64,000 nt of DNA from Providencia rettgeri (GCF_013255915.1 NZ_CP053896.1:186001-250000); one strand, 5' to 3'. Positions 44,805 to 54,508 are shown, counted from the first letter of the stretch. The notes: generated by a model from the sequence alone, not told the origin. Program-made: numbers and translations.

Positions 44805-46529
44805 ATGAAAAAACAGAGTGTTGCATCCTATATTGCAAAAGTACTTGATAATGCAGGTGTTAAACGTATTTGGGGCGTTACAGGAGACTCGTTGAATGGC
44901 TTAACCGACAGCTTGCGTCGTCAAGGCGCTATTGAGTGGCTAGGAACTCGCCATGAGGAAGTCGCTGCCTTTGCTGCGGGTTCAGAAGCTCAGCTAACTG
45001 GTAATTTAGCCGTATGTGCAGGCTCTTGTGGGCCGGGAAATATGCACCTTATTAATGGGCTGTATGATTGCCATCGTAATCGAGTGCCCGTGTTGGCAAT
45101 CGCCGCTCATATTCCATCTAGCGAAATTGGTAGTAATTATTTCCAAGAAACCCATCCAACTGAATTATTCCGCGAGTGCAGCCATTATTGTGAAATGGTC
45201 TCTAACCCTGAGCAAATTCCACAAGTTCTTGGTATCGCTATGCGTAAAGCGATTCTGAATAAAGGGGTATCAGTCGTTGTGATACCAGGTGATATTGCGC
45301 TAAAAGATGCGCCAGAGTCCGCGAAAGAAACATGGTATCAACCACAAGCGCCACTGATTATGCCTCAGCGAAGTGAAATCGAAAAACTCGCTGAATTGCT
45401 GAATCAGTCTAAGAATATCACGTTATTCTGTGGTAATGGCTGCGCAGGTGCCCATGATGAAGTGGTTAAACTAGCAGAAACACTAAAAGCACCGGTAGTA
45501 CATGCGTTACGTGGTAAAGAACATATTGAATGGGATAACCCATACAGCGTTGGGATGACAGGCTTAATAGGTTTTTCATCAGGTTACCACGCAATGATGA
45601 ATGCAGATACGGTTGTTTTGTTAGGGACACAATTTCCATACCGTCCTTTCTACCCAAGCGAAGCTAAAATTATTCAGGTTGATATTAATGCAGGTAGCTT
45701 GGGCTCCCACTGTCATATTGATATGGGGCTGATTGGTGATATCAAAGCAACATTAGATGCATTACAGCCACATTTAGAGGCTAAACAAGATACAAAACAC
45801 CTTGATGGCGCTTTAAAACATTATGCAGAGGCTCGAAAAGGGTTAGATGACCTCGCTAAACCGGGTCATGAGGGGTTAATACATCCTCAGTATCTTGCAA
45901 CAAAAATTAGTGAATTAGCTGCTGATGACGCGATTTTCACCTGTGACGTTGGAACCCCGACAGTATGGGCTGCGCGCTACTTGAAAATGAACGGTAAGCG
46001 CCGTTTAATTGGCTCTTTTAACCACGGGTCAATGGCGAATGCGATGCCACAAGCTATTGGTGCGCAGGCCGTTGATAAAAAACGTCAAGTGGTTGCAATG
46101 TGTGGCGACGGCGGTTTCAGTATGCTAATGGGGGACTTTATCTCTCTTTCTCAAATGCAATTACCGGTAAAAATCATCATTCATAACAATGGGGTGCTCG
46201 GTTTTGTTGCCATGGAAATGAAAGTGGCTGGTTTCTTAACAGCGGGAACGGATTTACATAACCCTAACTTTGCAGCGATTGCGAATGCTGCGGGTATCAA
46301 AGGGATCCGTGTTGAAAAAAGTGAAGATCTAGACGGTGCATTAAAAGAAGCTTTTGCCCATGATGGGCCAGTGGTGGTTGATGTCCTAACCGCCAAACAA
46401 GAGCTGTCGATGCCACCAGAAATTGCGGCACAAGAAGCGAAAGGTTTTAGCTTGTATATGTTAAAAGCGATTATGAGTGGTCGCGGTGATGAAGTCGTTC
46501 AATTAGTGAAAACGAACTGGTTACGTTAA
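44805..46529 (+). CDS. poxB: Pyruvate dehydrogenase (quinone), pyruvate oxidase
   Basis: PoxB decarboxylates pyruvate to acetate and CO2 and passes electrons to ubiquinone at the inner membrane. The 574-residue TPP/FAD enzyme has the N-terminal [11 protein letters not shown] and the catalytic Glu in [13 protein letters not shown], the FAD-domain region (about 190-330) with [10 protein letters not shown], and the C-terminal TPP motif [16 protein letters not shown]...NN. The amphipathic C-terminus needed for membrane binding is present (572 residues in E. coli). A terminator follows. Confidence 0.95.
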   Translation: MKKQSVASYIAKVLDNAGVKRIWGVTGDSLNGLTDSLRRQGAIEWLGTRHEEVAAFAAGSEAQLTGNLAVCAGSCGPGNMHLINGLYDCHRNRVPVLAIAAHIPSSEIGSNYFQETHPTELFRECSHYCEMVSNPEQIPQVLGIAMRKAILNKGVSVVVIPGDIALKDAPESAKETWYQPQAPLIMPQRSEIEKLAELLNQSKNITLFCGNGCAGAHDEVVKLAETLKAPVVHALRGKEHIEWDNPYSVGMTGLIGFSSGYHAMMNADTVVLLGTQFPYRPFYPSEAKIIQVDINAGSLGSHCHIDMGLIGDIKATLDALQPHLEAKQDTKHLDGALKHYAEARKGLDDLAKPGHEGLIHPQYLATKISELAADDAIFTCDVGTPTVWAARYLKMNGKRRLIGSFNHGSMANAMPQAIGAQAVDKKRQVVAMCGDGGFSMLMGDFISLSQMQLPVKIIIHNNGVLGFVAMEMKVAGFLTAGTDLHNPNFAAIANAAGIKGIRVEKSEDLDGALKEAFAHDGPVVVDVLTAKQELSMPPEIAAQEAKGFSLYMLKAIMSGRGDEVVQLVKTNWLR

Positions 46530-46550
46530 ATCATTATTGTGAATAGTAGG

Positions 46551-46585
46551 AAAGCCCATTTCAGGTTATTGAAGTGGGCTTTTTA
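46551..46585 (+). terminator. Terminator after poxB
   Basis: AAAGCCCA...TGGGCTTTTT forms a stem extended by ATTTCA/TGAAGT with a T-run. It also ends close to the convergent alkA gene. Confidence 0.8.
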
Positions 46586-46592
46586 AAACTAT

Positions 46593-47492
46593 TCAATAAC
46601 CTGCGGCTGACTGGCTACGCCACAAATGGGCGGCAACCAGTGCACGCCATGGGGAAAATTGTTCCAACCATTTTTCCGTTTCTTTGGCGGAGGGCTGTTC
46701 TAATTTCGCAAGTAATGTTTGCAAATTACGTCTTACCGCCACATCTCCATGTAAAGAGCCATCTAAATAGTTGAATCCTCTAAGTAAAGCATAGCTCACA
46801 GTCCAAGGTCCAATACCTTTGATTTGTAATAATTGTTCAGTTATTTGATTCGCATTGGAATGAGTCACGTGCTGTGATAAATCAATTTGTTGATTTTCGA
46901 TGGCGTCACAAAGAGCTCTGAGGGCGATAATTTTTCCCTTTGAAAAACCCGTTTGGCGCAGTATTTCGTCATCAACTAACCTGACTTGTGGAACATCGGG
47001 AAAACACCAAATACCTGAAGCATGCTGAATCCCCACGGCTTGGATAAATCGCCGACGAATGGCGATAGCTGCATGGACACTAATTTGTTGCCCAATAATA
47101 GCCCAAACTAACGCTTCAAATGCACTAGCAGATTGATAAATTCGTAATCCTCTTTGTTTTTCAATGAGCTGTCCAAGTATTGGGGTTTCAAGGTAGCGTT
47201 TTTCGAACTCATCAATATTTTGTTTCAAACCAAGTACATGCTGTGCCAGCGTTAGTAAATCTTGCTCATTGATAATGATAGATGGAGAATCAATCGCTAA
47301 TGAAATCGTTGCTTGTTGTTTTTTAAGTTCCAATGTCATTTTTGTTGCATGTTGTTGCCATATTATGCCTTTATGTAATGTATTTTCTTCTACTATTTCC
47401 GCGACATTGTGTTGATCTCTTAAATGAAAGGCAAAAAAATCACCATAAAGGTAATTGGTAGGGAGTGGTAACTGTGCGGTAAATATTTGCAT
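46593..47492 (-). CDS. alkA: DNA-3-methyladenine glycosylase II
   Basis: AlkA removes alkylated bases from DNA. The 299-residue protein has an N-terminal mixed domain (about 1-110) and the helix-hairpin-helix GPD region LLQIKGIGPWTVSYALLRG (about 205-223) followed by the catalytic Asp in SLHGDVAVRRNL. An AlkA-style WAIIGQQISVHAAIAIRRR segment lies near residue 130. Slightly longer than E. coli AlkA (282). No ada gene is adjacent. Confidence 0.9.
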   Translation of the reverse strand: MQIFTAQLPLPTNYLYGDFFAFHLRDQHNVAEIVEENTLHKGIIWQQHATKMTLELKKQQATISLAIDSPSIIINEQDLLTLAQHVLGLKQNIDEFEKRYLETPILGQLIEKQRGLRIYQSASAFEALVWAIIGQQISVHAAIAIRRRFIQAVGIQHASGIWCFPDVPQVRLVDDEILRQTGFSKGKIIALRALCDAIENQQIDLSQHVTHSNANQITEQLLQIKGIGPWTVSYALLRGFNYLDGSLHGDVAVRRNLQTLLAKLEQPSAKETEKWLEQFSPWRALVAAHLWRSQSAAGY

Positions 47493-47643
47493 AATGATGG
47501 CCTTGTCAGATTGTTCTTTATTAGCAATATAATTGTGAATTAGCGCATTTAGTTACTCATTTTTTGTTGAGTAGGTATGCTATCTTATACAGGGCTATTT
47601 ATTTTGTATTGATATTATTTGTATGTTTAATAAGGAAGTGTAA

Positions 47644-48156
47644 ATGAAAACTGAAGGTCACAGTTCATCTCATGGCACTTCGGTACCATCACCACAACCA
47701 AGGCAGGAATTAAAAGGCATTGGTGGATGGCTTATTTTACCCATGTTAGGGATAATATTGTCCTTGATTATTTTGCCTTTTTCGATTTATGAGCAAAATG
47801 CTCAAGTGATTGAATATTGGATTGAATTAACAGACCCACAATCAAGTTCATTTATTCCATTATTTAAAGAGCTAATCTACTTTGAAGTTTTAGGTAACGT
47901 TATTTTATACGCCACCTTACTTTTCCTAAGTTATGTCTTTTTTACAAAGAAAAAACTCACAATTAAAATTTATATTTTTTTCCAGATCTTTTCTTTAGTT
48001 TTGACGGTTACGGATATTATACTCACAAGTATTTTATTGGATTTAGAGGTTGAAGCCTCCGATATCAAAGATATTTTTCGGGCTCTAATTGCTTGTGCCA
48101 TTTGGATACCGTATTTTTTAGTTTCAAGGCGTGTTAAAAATACTTTTGTAAATTAA
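47644..48156 (+). CDS. DUF2569 membrane protein, copy 1
   Basis: This 170-residue inner-membrane protein has four hydrophobic segments. It has the DUF2569 start motif LKGIGGWLILPMLG (about 22-35) and the family-typical end IWIPYFLVSRRVKNTFVN. The N-terminal 20 residues are Ser/Pro/Gln-rich and hydrophilic. Function is unknown. It shares its C-terminal motif with the second DUF2569 gene at 48569, so the two are paralogues flanking a DUF488 gene. Confidence 0.8.
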   Translation: MKTEGHSSSHGTSVPSPQPRQELKGIGGWLILPMLGIILSLIILPFSIYEQNAQVIEYWIELTDPQSSSFIPLFKELIYFEVLGNVILYATLLFLSYVFFTKKKLTIKIYIFFQIFSLVLTVTDIILTSILLDLEVEASDIKDIFRALIACAIWIPYFLVSRRVKNTFVN

Positions 48157-48193
48157 TAAATAAAATGCTGCGGTTTACTTATTGGGTAGGTAA

Positions 48194-48550
48194 ATGATGA
48201 TTAAATGCAAACGAGTTTATGACCCTGTTGACGATAATGATGGTTATCGCGTGCTTATCGATAGACTGTGGCCAAGAGGAATAAAAAAAACAGACTTACA
48301 CCACGACTCTTGGAATAAAGACGTTGCACCTTCCAATGAGTTACGAAAATGGTTTCATCAGAACACAGATCAGTTTGCTCAATTTATCGAGCGATATCAG
48401 CAGGAACTTAATAACACAACAGCTTGGCAGGTATTGGTTTCACAAGCAAAACAAGGTGACTTAACACTGTTATACAGTGCTAAAAATACAGAACATAATC
48501 AAGCAATTGTACTCAAGGCATTTCTTGAAGAAAAAATGCAAAGTAAATAG
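48194..48550 (+). CDS. DUF488 protein (YeaO-like)
   Basis: A 118-residue soluble protein with the DUF488 signature RVYDPVDDNDGYRVLIDRLW followed by PRGIKK and, later, LTLLYSAKNTEHNQAIVL. The conserved Arg and Asp of the family are present. Function is not established. It lies between two DUF2569 membrane genes, 37 bp and 18 bp away, so the three are probably cotranscribed. Two ATGs (48194, 48197) are possible. Confidence 0.85.
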   Translation: MMIKCKRVYDPVDDNDGYRVLIDRLWPRGIKKTDLHHDSWNKDVAPSNELRKWFHQNTDQFAQFIERYQQELNNTTAWQVLVSQAKQGDLTLLYSAKNTEHNQAIVLKAFLEEKMQSK

Positions 48551-48568
48551 TAAATAAAGGTTATTTGA

Positions 48569-49093
48569 ATGGATATTCAGCAATCAACCACGCAAACAGA
48601 GCCAGCAATAATATCACCAGAGGCTCAGCCGGTAGTTAAAAAGCCGTTACAGGGACTCAGTGGATGGTTAATTTTACCGGTTATTGGTCTGTTTTATATG
48701 TTGTACAAAACGGTCACGATGCTATTGCAAGAAATCTCGCAAGTACAAACTGCATGGTCATTGGCAACTGAAGCGGATTCTGATTTTTATATTTCAGGCT
48801 TTGCGACAGGTTTTTACCTCTTGCAACTAGGTTATGGTGTTTTAATTGCTCTATTTCTTTGGACGTTTATCGCTGCGGTTAAATGGAAAAAACAGGCGAA
48901 GTGGCTGTTTATCACCACCATGGTACTGTTTACTTTAATGGTATTAGTTGCTCGTTTTGTGTTCCCATATATATTTGGTTTGGAAATTAACTACTCAAAT
49001 ATTATTACCGCTATAAATGGCAGCTTCTATTGTGTGTTATGGATCCCCTACTTTTTAGTTTCTCATCGCGTCAAAAATACGTTTATCCATTAA
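48569..49093 (+). CDS. DUF2569 membrane protein, copy 2
   Basis: A 174-residue paralogue of the protein at 47644. It has LQGLSGWLILPVIGLFYML after a hydrophilic N-terminus of about 28 residues, four hydrophobic segments, and the matching end LWIPYFLVSHRVKNTFIH. Function unknown; the shared ends show a local duplication or insertion of the DUF488 gene between copies. Confidence 0.8.
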   Translation: MDIQQSTTQTEPAIISPEAQPVVKKPLQGLSGWLILPVIGLFYMLYKTVTMLLQEISQVQTAWSLATEADSDFYISGFATGFYLLQLGYGVLIALFLWTFIAAVKWKKQAKWLFITTMVLFTLMVLVARFVFPYIFGLEINYSNIITAINGSFYCVLWIPYFLVSHRVKNTFIH

Positions 49094-49135
49094 AGCAGAT
49101 GGCCACACCTAATTAGGCAGTGGCCTAGTAGACAG

Positions 49136-50707
49136 TTATTTATCAGAAAGATTTAGCGTATGGGTTATATTGCAGTTTGCAATAAAGGCGTCATCGTGAG
49201 AAACCAGTAAGAGTGTTCCTTGGTAGTCCTGCAATAGCGCTTCAAGTAGTTGTTTTGAATCCAAGTCTAAATGGTTATCCGGTTCATCGAGTAATAAAAT
49301 AGCGGGTGGGTTCGGGCTATGCGTGAGCGCCAGTAGTGTTGCTTTTAACTGCTCACCACCACTGAGCTGCTGTAGTGGCAGTAATGATTTATCTCCTCGT
49401 ATTCGCAGCATACCTAATTGCGTGCGCCACTGCTCTACAGTAAACAACGGTTGGTATTGATGAAGTGCTTCAGCGACAGGTAATGTCTTATCGAGTAAGT
49501 TGAGGTGTTGGTCTAAATAGCAAAATTCACCGCTTAGGCGGCATTCTCCTGAAGATGATGGCAATAGGCCAGCAAGCACTTTAAGTAGTGTTGACTTACC
49601 ACAGCCATTACGCCCTTGAATATGCCAATGTTCTCCACTGTATATGGTGAATGAAAGTGGTGATGAATAACCGTAGGGCAAACACAAGTTAGAAGCAAAA
49701 ATTGTGACTTTATTACCTTCATTTTGATAGTTAATCGTCATTTTTTGTGGCTTGATATAGCGAGCTTTTTCTTGGTTTTCCTGTTGTTGGCTTTGCAGAT
49801 TATCCATAACCCGTTGGTGCCGTTCTGCGACATTTGATTGCCTTTTCTCTGCACGGTTCTTTTGCATATCAAGTAGCAGTAAGGATTGCGACCCACCATA
49901 GCGAATTTTTTCCCCCTGTTTCTTGCGTTGAGCGGCTTTTTGTAATGTGGCCTGTTGCTGCTTTTTCTCTTGGTGAATACGTTTTTCTAAGCGCTCACTT
50001 TGTGCATCAATTGCGGCAATTTCCAAGTTTTTTTGGGTATCGTATAACGCATAATTTCCCCCATATTCGTGTAAGCCTTTTTCCGTTAATTCAAAAATAG
50101 CATCCATTTCGCCTAACAGAGTTCTGTTGTGAGAGATAACTAGGCAGCCAGCCCGATGCTCAGTAAGCTTTTGGCTGAGCCATTGCCGACTTTGCGTATC
50201 TAAATGGTTATCCGGCTCATCAAGTAGCAAAAAGTGATCTTGATGAAGAAATGCACGGCAAAGGGCTAGACGGGTACGTTCACCCCCACTTAAATGGGAG
50301 ATAGGAGCTTCCATTGAGATAGCTAGCCCAGCAGAGTCCAATAAACTTTGCCATTGGGAAGGTAAATGCCATTTATCTTCCGTTAGTTCAAAATCTGCCA
50401 AAGAACCATTTCCTGCCTCAATGCGTGAAAATGCATGATAAAGTTCCTTGATGCCTAAGGCATCGACGAGTGTTTCGCCCGTTAGCCGAGTTAACTGCTC
50501 AACATAGATAAAGGGGAGGTTCCAATGTACATTCCCTTGTGTAGGGCGCAATTGGTTAGCAAGAATACGCATTAAAACCGATTTTCCTCTGCCATTATGG
50601 CCAATTAGAGCATTTTTTTGGCATGACAACGTCCCGCTTATCGGTGGAAAAAGGGCGGTTTGGTTAAATTCAATATTGAGCTGTGAAAAGTGACAAGCTA
50701 TCGTCAT
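49136..50707 (-). CDS. ABC-F family ATPase
   Basis: A 523-residue soluble protein with two fused ABC domains and no membrane segments. Walker A motifs are GHNGRGKSVL (about 39) and GRNGCGKSTL (about 365), signatures LSGGERTRLAL and LSGGEQLKATL, and Walker B FLLLDEPDNHLD and ILLLDEPDNHLD. A charged linker of about 80 residues rich in Lys, Gln and Glu separates them, as in ABC-F proteins that act on ribosomes. The start at 50707 has GGAGG nearby. A nested inverted repeat in the leader suggests attenuation. Whether it gives antibiotic resistance or assists translation cannot be told. Confidence 0.85.
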   Translation of the reverse strand: MTIACHFSQLNIEFNQTALFPPISGTLSCQKNALIGHNGRGKSVLMRILANQLRPTQGNVHWNLPFIYVEQLTRLTGETLVDALGIKELYHAFSRIEAGNGSLADFELTEDKWHLPSQWQSLLDSAGLAISMEAPISHLSGGERTRLALCRAFLHQDHFLLLDEPDNHLDTQSRQWLSQKLTEHRAGCLVISHNRTLLGEMDAIFELTEKGLHEYGGNYALYDTQKNLEIAAIDAQSERLEKRIHQEKKQQQATLQKAAQRKKQGEKIRYGGSQSLLLLDMQKNRAEKRQSNVAERHQRVMDNLQSQQQENQEKARYIKPQKMTINYQNEGNKVTIFASNLCLPYGYSSPLSFTIYSGEHWHIQGRNGCGKSTLLKVLAGLLPSSSGECRLSGEFCYLDQHLNLLDKTLPVAEALHQYQPLFTVEQWRTQLGMLRIRGDKSLLPLQQLSGGEQLKATLLALTHSPNPPAILLLDEPDNHLDLDSKQLLEALLQDYQGTLLLVSHDDAFIANCNITHTLNLSDK

Positions 50708-50990
50708 ATGCACCTCCAAAATAATGAGGACAGACAACGTCGTTGACTTATCAAGAAGTGTCGATGAAAGCGGTTGCCTGCCAGGAACAGAAAAATGAAT
50801 ACCAAAAGGGTATTAGAAAATATTTTCTGGCAGTGCTTAGTTCATCGTGAGGCGTACCTGCGAAGTTGGGTGAGAAGTAAGGTCGCGTACATTATAAACA
50901 GATGGAATTGATTTGTGCAAATTATCGTGATTGGGGTTTTTCTGAAAGTCGTACAAACTAAAAATAGAAAAAACGGTTTAAAAATAGAAA

Positions 50991-51020
50991 AAGCCAGTCA
51001 ACAATTGCAACTGGCCTTTT
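50991..51020 (-). terminator. Terminator of glpD
   Basis: On the minus strand GGCCAGT and ACTGGC form a stem with a partly paired loop, followed by TTTTTC. It lies 40 bp after the glpD stop. Confidence 0.75.
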
Positions 51021-51024
51021 CCAT

Positions 51025-51055
51025 TAACAACGAGATTTTATAACAACGAGATTTT
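51025..51055. repeat. Two 15-bp direct repeats after glpD
   Basis: TAACAACGAGATTTT is repeated at 51025-51039 and 51041-51055, one base apart, between the glpD stop and its terminator. Confidence 0.8.
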
Positions 51056-51060
51056 TACGA

Positions 51061-52566
51061 TTATGCAGAGGTGTGCTCTGACAACCCATTTTTTGCTAAC
51101 CAATGAGCAATGTGCTGTTTTTCTTCTTCATTCAGCCACATACCCAATTTAGTACGACGCCAAATAGCATCATCCAACTCTGTTACCCATTCATGTTTGA
51201 CTAAGTAACGTAATTCCGCTTCGTAGACATTCGCAGAGAATGCTTCACCAAGGTCGCTGAGTGAATTCGCGCCTTCAAGGATTAATTTACTGTTGCTACC
51301 GTAGGTTCTGGCAAAACGTAGCGCTAAGCCTTCAGGAAGCCATTGATAATGTTGACGTAACACGCGTGCATAACCATCACGGTCACAACCTTCGATATCA
51401 CCACCCGGTAATTGGCCATTTTTGGTCCATGGGCTACCTGCATTTGGATAATAAGTCGCTAATTTATTCACAGCGGCTTCCGCTAACTTACGATAAGTCG
51501 TTAATTTACCGCCAAATACAGATAACAATGGCGCTTGGCCTTGTTCATCGTGAATATCCAATGTGTAATCACGAGTAATGGCTTGTGGTGAGTCTGATTC
51601 ATCGTCGCACAGTGGGCGAACACCTGAATAGTCCCAAACAATATCACTCACGGTTAACTGTTTTTTGAAGTGATCGTTATACACTTTCAGTAAATAGTTA
51701 ACTTCGTTTTCATCAATTTTGACGTCTTTCGGGTCGCCTTTGTATTCTACGTCAGTGGTGCCGATGATAGAAAATTCATCCATCCACGGAATAACAAATA
51801 CAATACGGTTATCTTCATTTTGTAAGATGTACGCTTGTGGTTCATCATGAGCACGCGGAACGACAATATGGCTCCCTTTGATTAGGCGAATACCATAAGG
51901 TGATTTTAATTTCAGCCCATCATCAAAGAACTCTTTTACCCAAGGCCCTGTGGCGTTAACTAGCCCTTTTGCTTTCCATGTATGGGTTTCGCCTGTACGT
52001 AAGTCCTGAGCTTCAACAACCCATAAGCCGTTTTCACGGTAAGCGCGAGTCACTTTTGTGCGAGTACGAACCTCACCACTCTTACGTACCACTTCTTGAG
52101 CGTTTAACACAACTAAACGCGCATCATCAACCCAACAATCGGAATATTCAAAACCTTTTGTTAGTTCAGGTTTTAGTACAGAGTTTTGGTTGAATTTCAG
52201 CCCCTTACTACTTGGTAAGCTGACACGTTTGCCTAAATGGTCATATAAGAATAGGCCAATACGGATCATCCAAGCTGGACGTAAATGAGGCTGATGAGGT
52301 AAGCGGAAGCGCATTGGGAAGGCAATATGCGGTGCTAATCGTAATAGCACTTCACGTTCTGCCAAAGCTTCGCTGACTAATCTAAATTCATAATGCTCTA
52401 AATAACGTAAGCCACCATGAATGAGTTTAGAACTCGCAGATGAAGTCGCACTTGCCAAGTCTTGAGCTTCGAGCAGTAATACCGATAATCCACGACCTGC
52501 AGCATCTGCTGCAATTCCAGCGCCGTTGATCCCGCCGCCGATGACAATCAAGTCTTTAGTTTCCAT
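51061..52566 (-). CDS. glpD: Aerobic glycerol-3-phosphate dehydrogenase
   Basis: GlpD oxidises glycerol 3-phosphate to dihydroxyacetone phosphate at the membrane and feeds electrons to ubiquinone. The 501-residue flavoprotein starts with the FAD motif DLIVIGGGINGAGIAADAAG, then SSASSKLIHGGLRYLE, TGPWVKEF and SVFGGKLTTYRKLAE, all typical. Length equals E. coli GlpD. GlpR operator-like sites lie just upstream. Confidence 0.96.
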   Translation of the reverse strand: METKDLIVIGGGINGAGIAADAAGRGLSVLLLEAQDLASATSSASSKLIHGGLRYLEHYEFRLVSEALAEREVLLRLAPHIAFPMRFRLPHQPHLRPAWMIRIGLFLYDHLGKRVSLPSSKGLKFNQNSVLKPELTKGFEYSDCWVDDARLVVLNAQEVVRKSGEVRTRTKVTRAYRENGLWVVEAQDLRTGETHTWKAKGLVNATGPWVKEFFDDGLKLKSPYGIRLIKGSHIVVPRAHDEPQAYILQNEDNRIVFVIPWMDEFSIIGTTDVEYKGDPKDVKIDENEVNYLLKVYNDHFKKQLTVSDIVWDYSGVRPLCDDESDSPQAITRDYTLDIHDEQGQAPLLSVFGGKLTTYRKLAEAAVNKLATYYPNAGSPWTKNGQLPGGDIEGCDRDGYARVLRQHYQWLPEGLALRFARTYGSNSKLILEGANSLSDLGEAFSANVYEAELRYLVKHEWVTELDDAIWRRTKLGMWLNEEEKQHIAHWLAKNGLSEHTSA

Positions 52567-52579
52567 GCATCCCCCTGAG

Positions 52580-52620
52580 ATGTTCGAAACACTTTCAATA
52601 ATGTTCGTTTTCGCTCATTT
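52580..52620 (-). promoter_or_regulatory. Two GlpR operator-like sites upstream of glpD
   Basis: ATGTTCGAAACACTTTCAAT (52580-52599) and ATGTTCGTTTTCGCTCATTT (52601-52620) resemble the GlpR operator WATGTTCGWTAWCGAACATW, each with a good left half-site. They are adjacent and lie 14-54 bp before the glpD start, suiting repression by the GlpR encoded next door. Confidence 0.65.
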
Positions 52621-52816
52621 GATTGTAGTCAAAATAGATAGTGATGCCAACTATTATTAATGAAAAAAATAACAACTGCGTGATATTGGTAACAATTTTT
52701 TTTCAATACCCACATATAAAGTATTGTTATTTACAAGAGGGAAAAGAGGGTTTCGCGCGAAAAAGAAAAAAACACCTGTAAGGTGGGGGACTATGGTGGG
52801 GAAGGGGACTAATGAA

Positions 52817-52844
52817 CATGATGGTAGCTGGGACTACCATCATG
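52817..52844 (-). terminator. Hairpin after glpR
   Basis: CATGATGGTAG and CTACCATCATG form a perfect 11-bp stem with a 6-nt loop, 15 bp after the glpR stop. The following sequence is not U-rich, so it may stabilise the 3' end as much as terminate. Confidence 0.55.
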
Positions 52845-52859
52845 AAGGTAACTATTTGA

Positions 52860-53618
52860 TTAACAAAGCTCTAATTGAACATTATGTTGCTCAATCACTT
52901 TGAGAATGCTGTCTGGTGGCTGTTTATCAGTAAATAAATAGTCAATTAGGTTCATATTACCCAAATTAACCATCGCGTTACGACCAAATTTAGAATGGTC
53001 GGTGACAAGCATGACACAACGTGAATTTTCAATAATCGCGCGTTTGGTACGAACTTCGTGGTAATCGAACTCAAGTAATGAGCCATCCATATCAATACCA
53101 CTGATGCCCAAAATGCCGTAATCTAACCTAAATTGGGAAATAAAATCGAGGGTCGCTTCACCGACAATACCGCCATCTCGTGATCGTACTTCACCTCCCG
53201 CTAAAATTAGGCGGAAGTCTTCTTTTGGCATCAGCAAGGTGGCGACGTTAAGATTATTGGTCACCACACGTAGGTTTTTATGGTTAACCAGCGCATGAGC
53301 AACCGCTTCAGGGGTTGTACCAATATCAATAAATAGTGTCGCACCATCAGGGATCTGGCTTGCAACATGCTGCGCGATACGCGCTTTTTCATCTGACCAC
53401 ATGATTTTACGGTCATTATAAGCTGCATTCACAGAACTTGAAGGCAGTGCTGCGCCACCGTGGTGCCGCTGAATTTTATTCTGTTCAGCGAGGTCATTGA
53501 GGTCTCGACGGATCGTTTGAGGACTAACCTCAAAGTGTTCGACGAGTTCTTCAGTACTGACATATCCCTGAAGACGCACAAGCTCAACTATTGCATCATG
53601 TCTCTGGGTTTGTTTCAC
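52860..53618 (-). CDS. glpR: GlpR, glycerol-3-phosphate regulon repressor (DeoR family)
   Basis: The 252-residue DeoR-type repressor has the N-terminal helix-turn-helix (RHDAIVELVRLQGYVSTEEL, then HFEVSPQTIRRDL) and a sugar-phosphate-sensing C-terminal domain (LFIDIGTTPEAVAHAL; VVTNNLNVATLL). It represses glp genes in the absence of glycerol 3-phosphate. It is third in glpE-glpG-glpR, as in E. coli, and its likely sites lie before glpD. Confidence 0.95.
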   Translation of the reverse strand: MKQTQRHDAIVELVRLQGYVSTEELVEHFEVSPQTIRRDLNDLAEQNKIQRHHGGAALPSSSVNAAYNDRKIMWSDEKARIAQHVASQIPDGATLFIDIGTTPEAVAHALVNHKNLRVVTNNLNVATLLMPKEDFRLILAGGEVRSRDGGIVGEATLDFISQFRLDYGILGISGIDMDGSLLEFDYHEVRTKRAIIENSRCVMLVTDHSKFGRNAMVNLGNMNLIDYLFTDKQPPDSILKVIEQHNVQLELC

Positions 53619-53646
53619 AGCGTTAGCCTCTAATTATTAAAATGTT

Positions 53647-54492
53647 TTATCTGGAGCTCTGGTGTTTAAAACTGTGCCTATTATCCCATACTCCCATCAA
53701 TAAGCCGATAATTAACCCTGAAGTATGTGCGGCATTGGCAATATGCATACCTAAAACATCGAAGTAACCGAAAAAAAGCCAGATAATCGAGAATATCATT
53801 AACCCTCGAGGAACACTGATGCCACTTTCGGGACGACGTTCACCCGTTAACCACACATAGCTGACAAGGGCATAGACGACACCAGATAAGCCGCCAAAGT
53901 TGTTTTCACTAAACAGCGACTGCCCCCAGTTACTAAACAGCGCTGAGACCAGTAAGATAGTGAATAATTTACCCGTTCCGAGCTTTCGTTCTACTTGCCC
54001 AGCCAAAAACCACCAGAGCGCAAGGTTGAAACCAATATGTGATAGCGAAAAGTGCACCAATGCAGGACTAAACCAACGCCAAAGTTCCGTTTGTTGGTCG
54101 CCAATAGGCCATGCCAAATAACGTAGAACTTCTCGTGCATCAGTCATTTCTACCCAAAGATATACAACAATCGACAACAAAATAACAGCGATAGTTAAAG
54201 GGCCAGATTGTTCTTTAAGGTAACCCCAAGTTAGGTAATTGCGATATTGAAACTGGGTATCTGCGCTTCCCGTGTGCCAACTGGCTTCTAGGTAGCGAGG
54301 GTGATTTGGGTCTTGTAGAAAAATATCTAATTCTTTTTGGACTTGAGGTTGAAGTTGCTCATCTTCTAGCCAAAGCTCAAAGACAGCTTGTTCCTGTGAT
54401 GGCTTTATTTTTAAGTGAATATTTTTGCTAGCCATATAGTCAACAAAGGCTTGCGCCATTCTGGGATTAGCAAAGGAGGTGATGTGGATCAT
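53647..54492 (-). CDS. glpG: GlpG, rhomboid intramembrane serine protease
   Basis: A 281-residue protein with a cytoplasmic N-terminal domain (1-90) and six membrane segments. The catalytic Ser lies in GLSGVVYALV (about 205) and the catalytic His in HTSGLIIGLLMG (about 260). The L1-loop type WRWFSPALVHFSLSHIGFNL is present. It cleaves membrane-protein substrates within the bilayer. Located between glpE and glpR as in other Enterobacterales. Confidence 0.95.
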   Translation of the reverse strand: MIHITSFANPRMAQAFVDYMASKNIHLKIKPSQEQAVFELWLEDEQLQPQVQKELDIFLQDPNHPRYLEASWHTGSADTQFQYRNYLTWGYLKEQSGPLTIAVILLSIVVYLWVEMTDAREVLRYLAWPIGDQQTELWRWFSPALVHFSLSHIGFNLALWWFLAGQVERKLGTGKLFTILLVSALFSNWGQSLFSENNFGGLSGVVYALVSYVWLTGERRPESGISVPRGLMIFSIIWLFFGYFDVLGMHIANAAHTSGLIIGLLMGVWDNRHSFKHQSSR

Positions 54493-54508
54493 GAATGCGT
54501 TTTCTCAT

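Larger units (their letters stand above)
50708..51060 (-). promoter_or_regulatory. Structured leader of the ABC-F gene, and spacer to glpD
   Basis: Upstream of the ABC-F gene, CTGCCAG (50778-50784) and CTGGCAG (50827-50833) enclose an inner hairpin AATACC...GGTATT (50798-50814). Such nested structures precede several ABC-F genes controlled by attenuation. The rest of the spacer holds the glpD terminator. Confidence 0.45.

Noticed and set aside
50723-50797. 24-codon plus-strand frame beside the ABC-F leader
   Set aside because: It is on the opposite strand to the ABC-F gene and has no ribosome binding site, so it cannot be its leader peptide.
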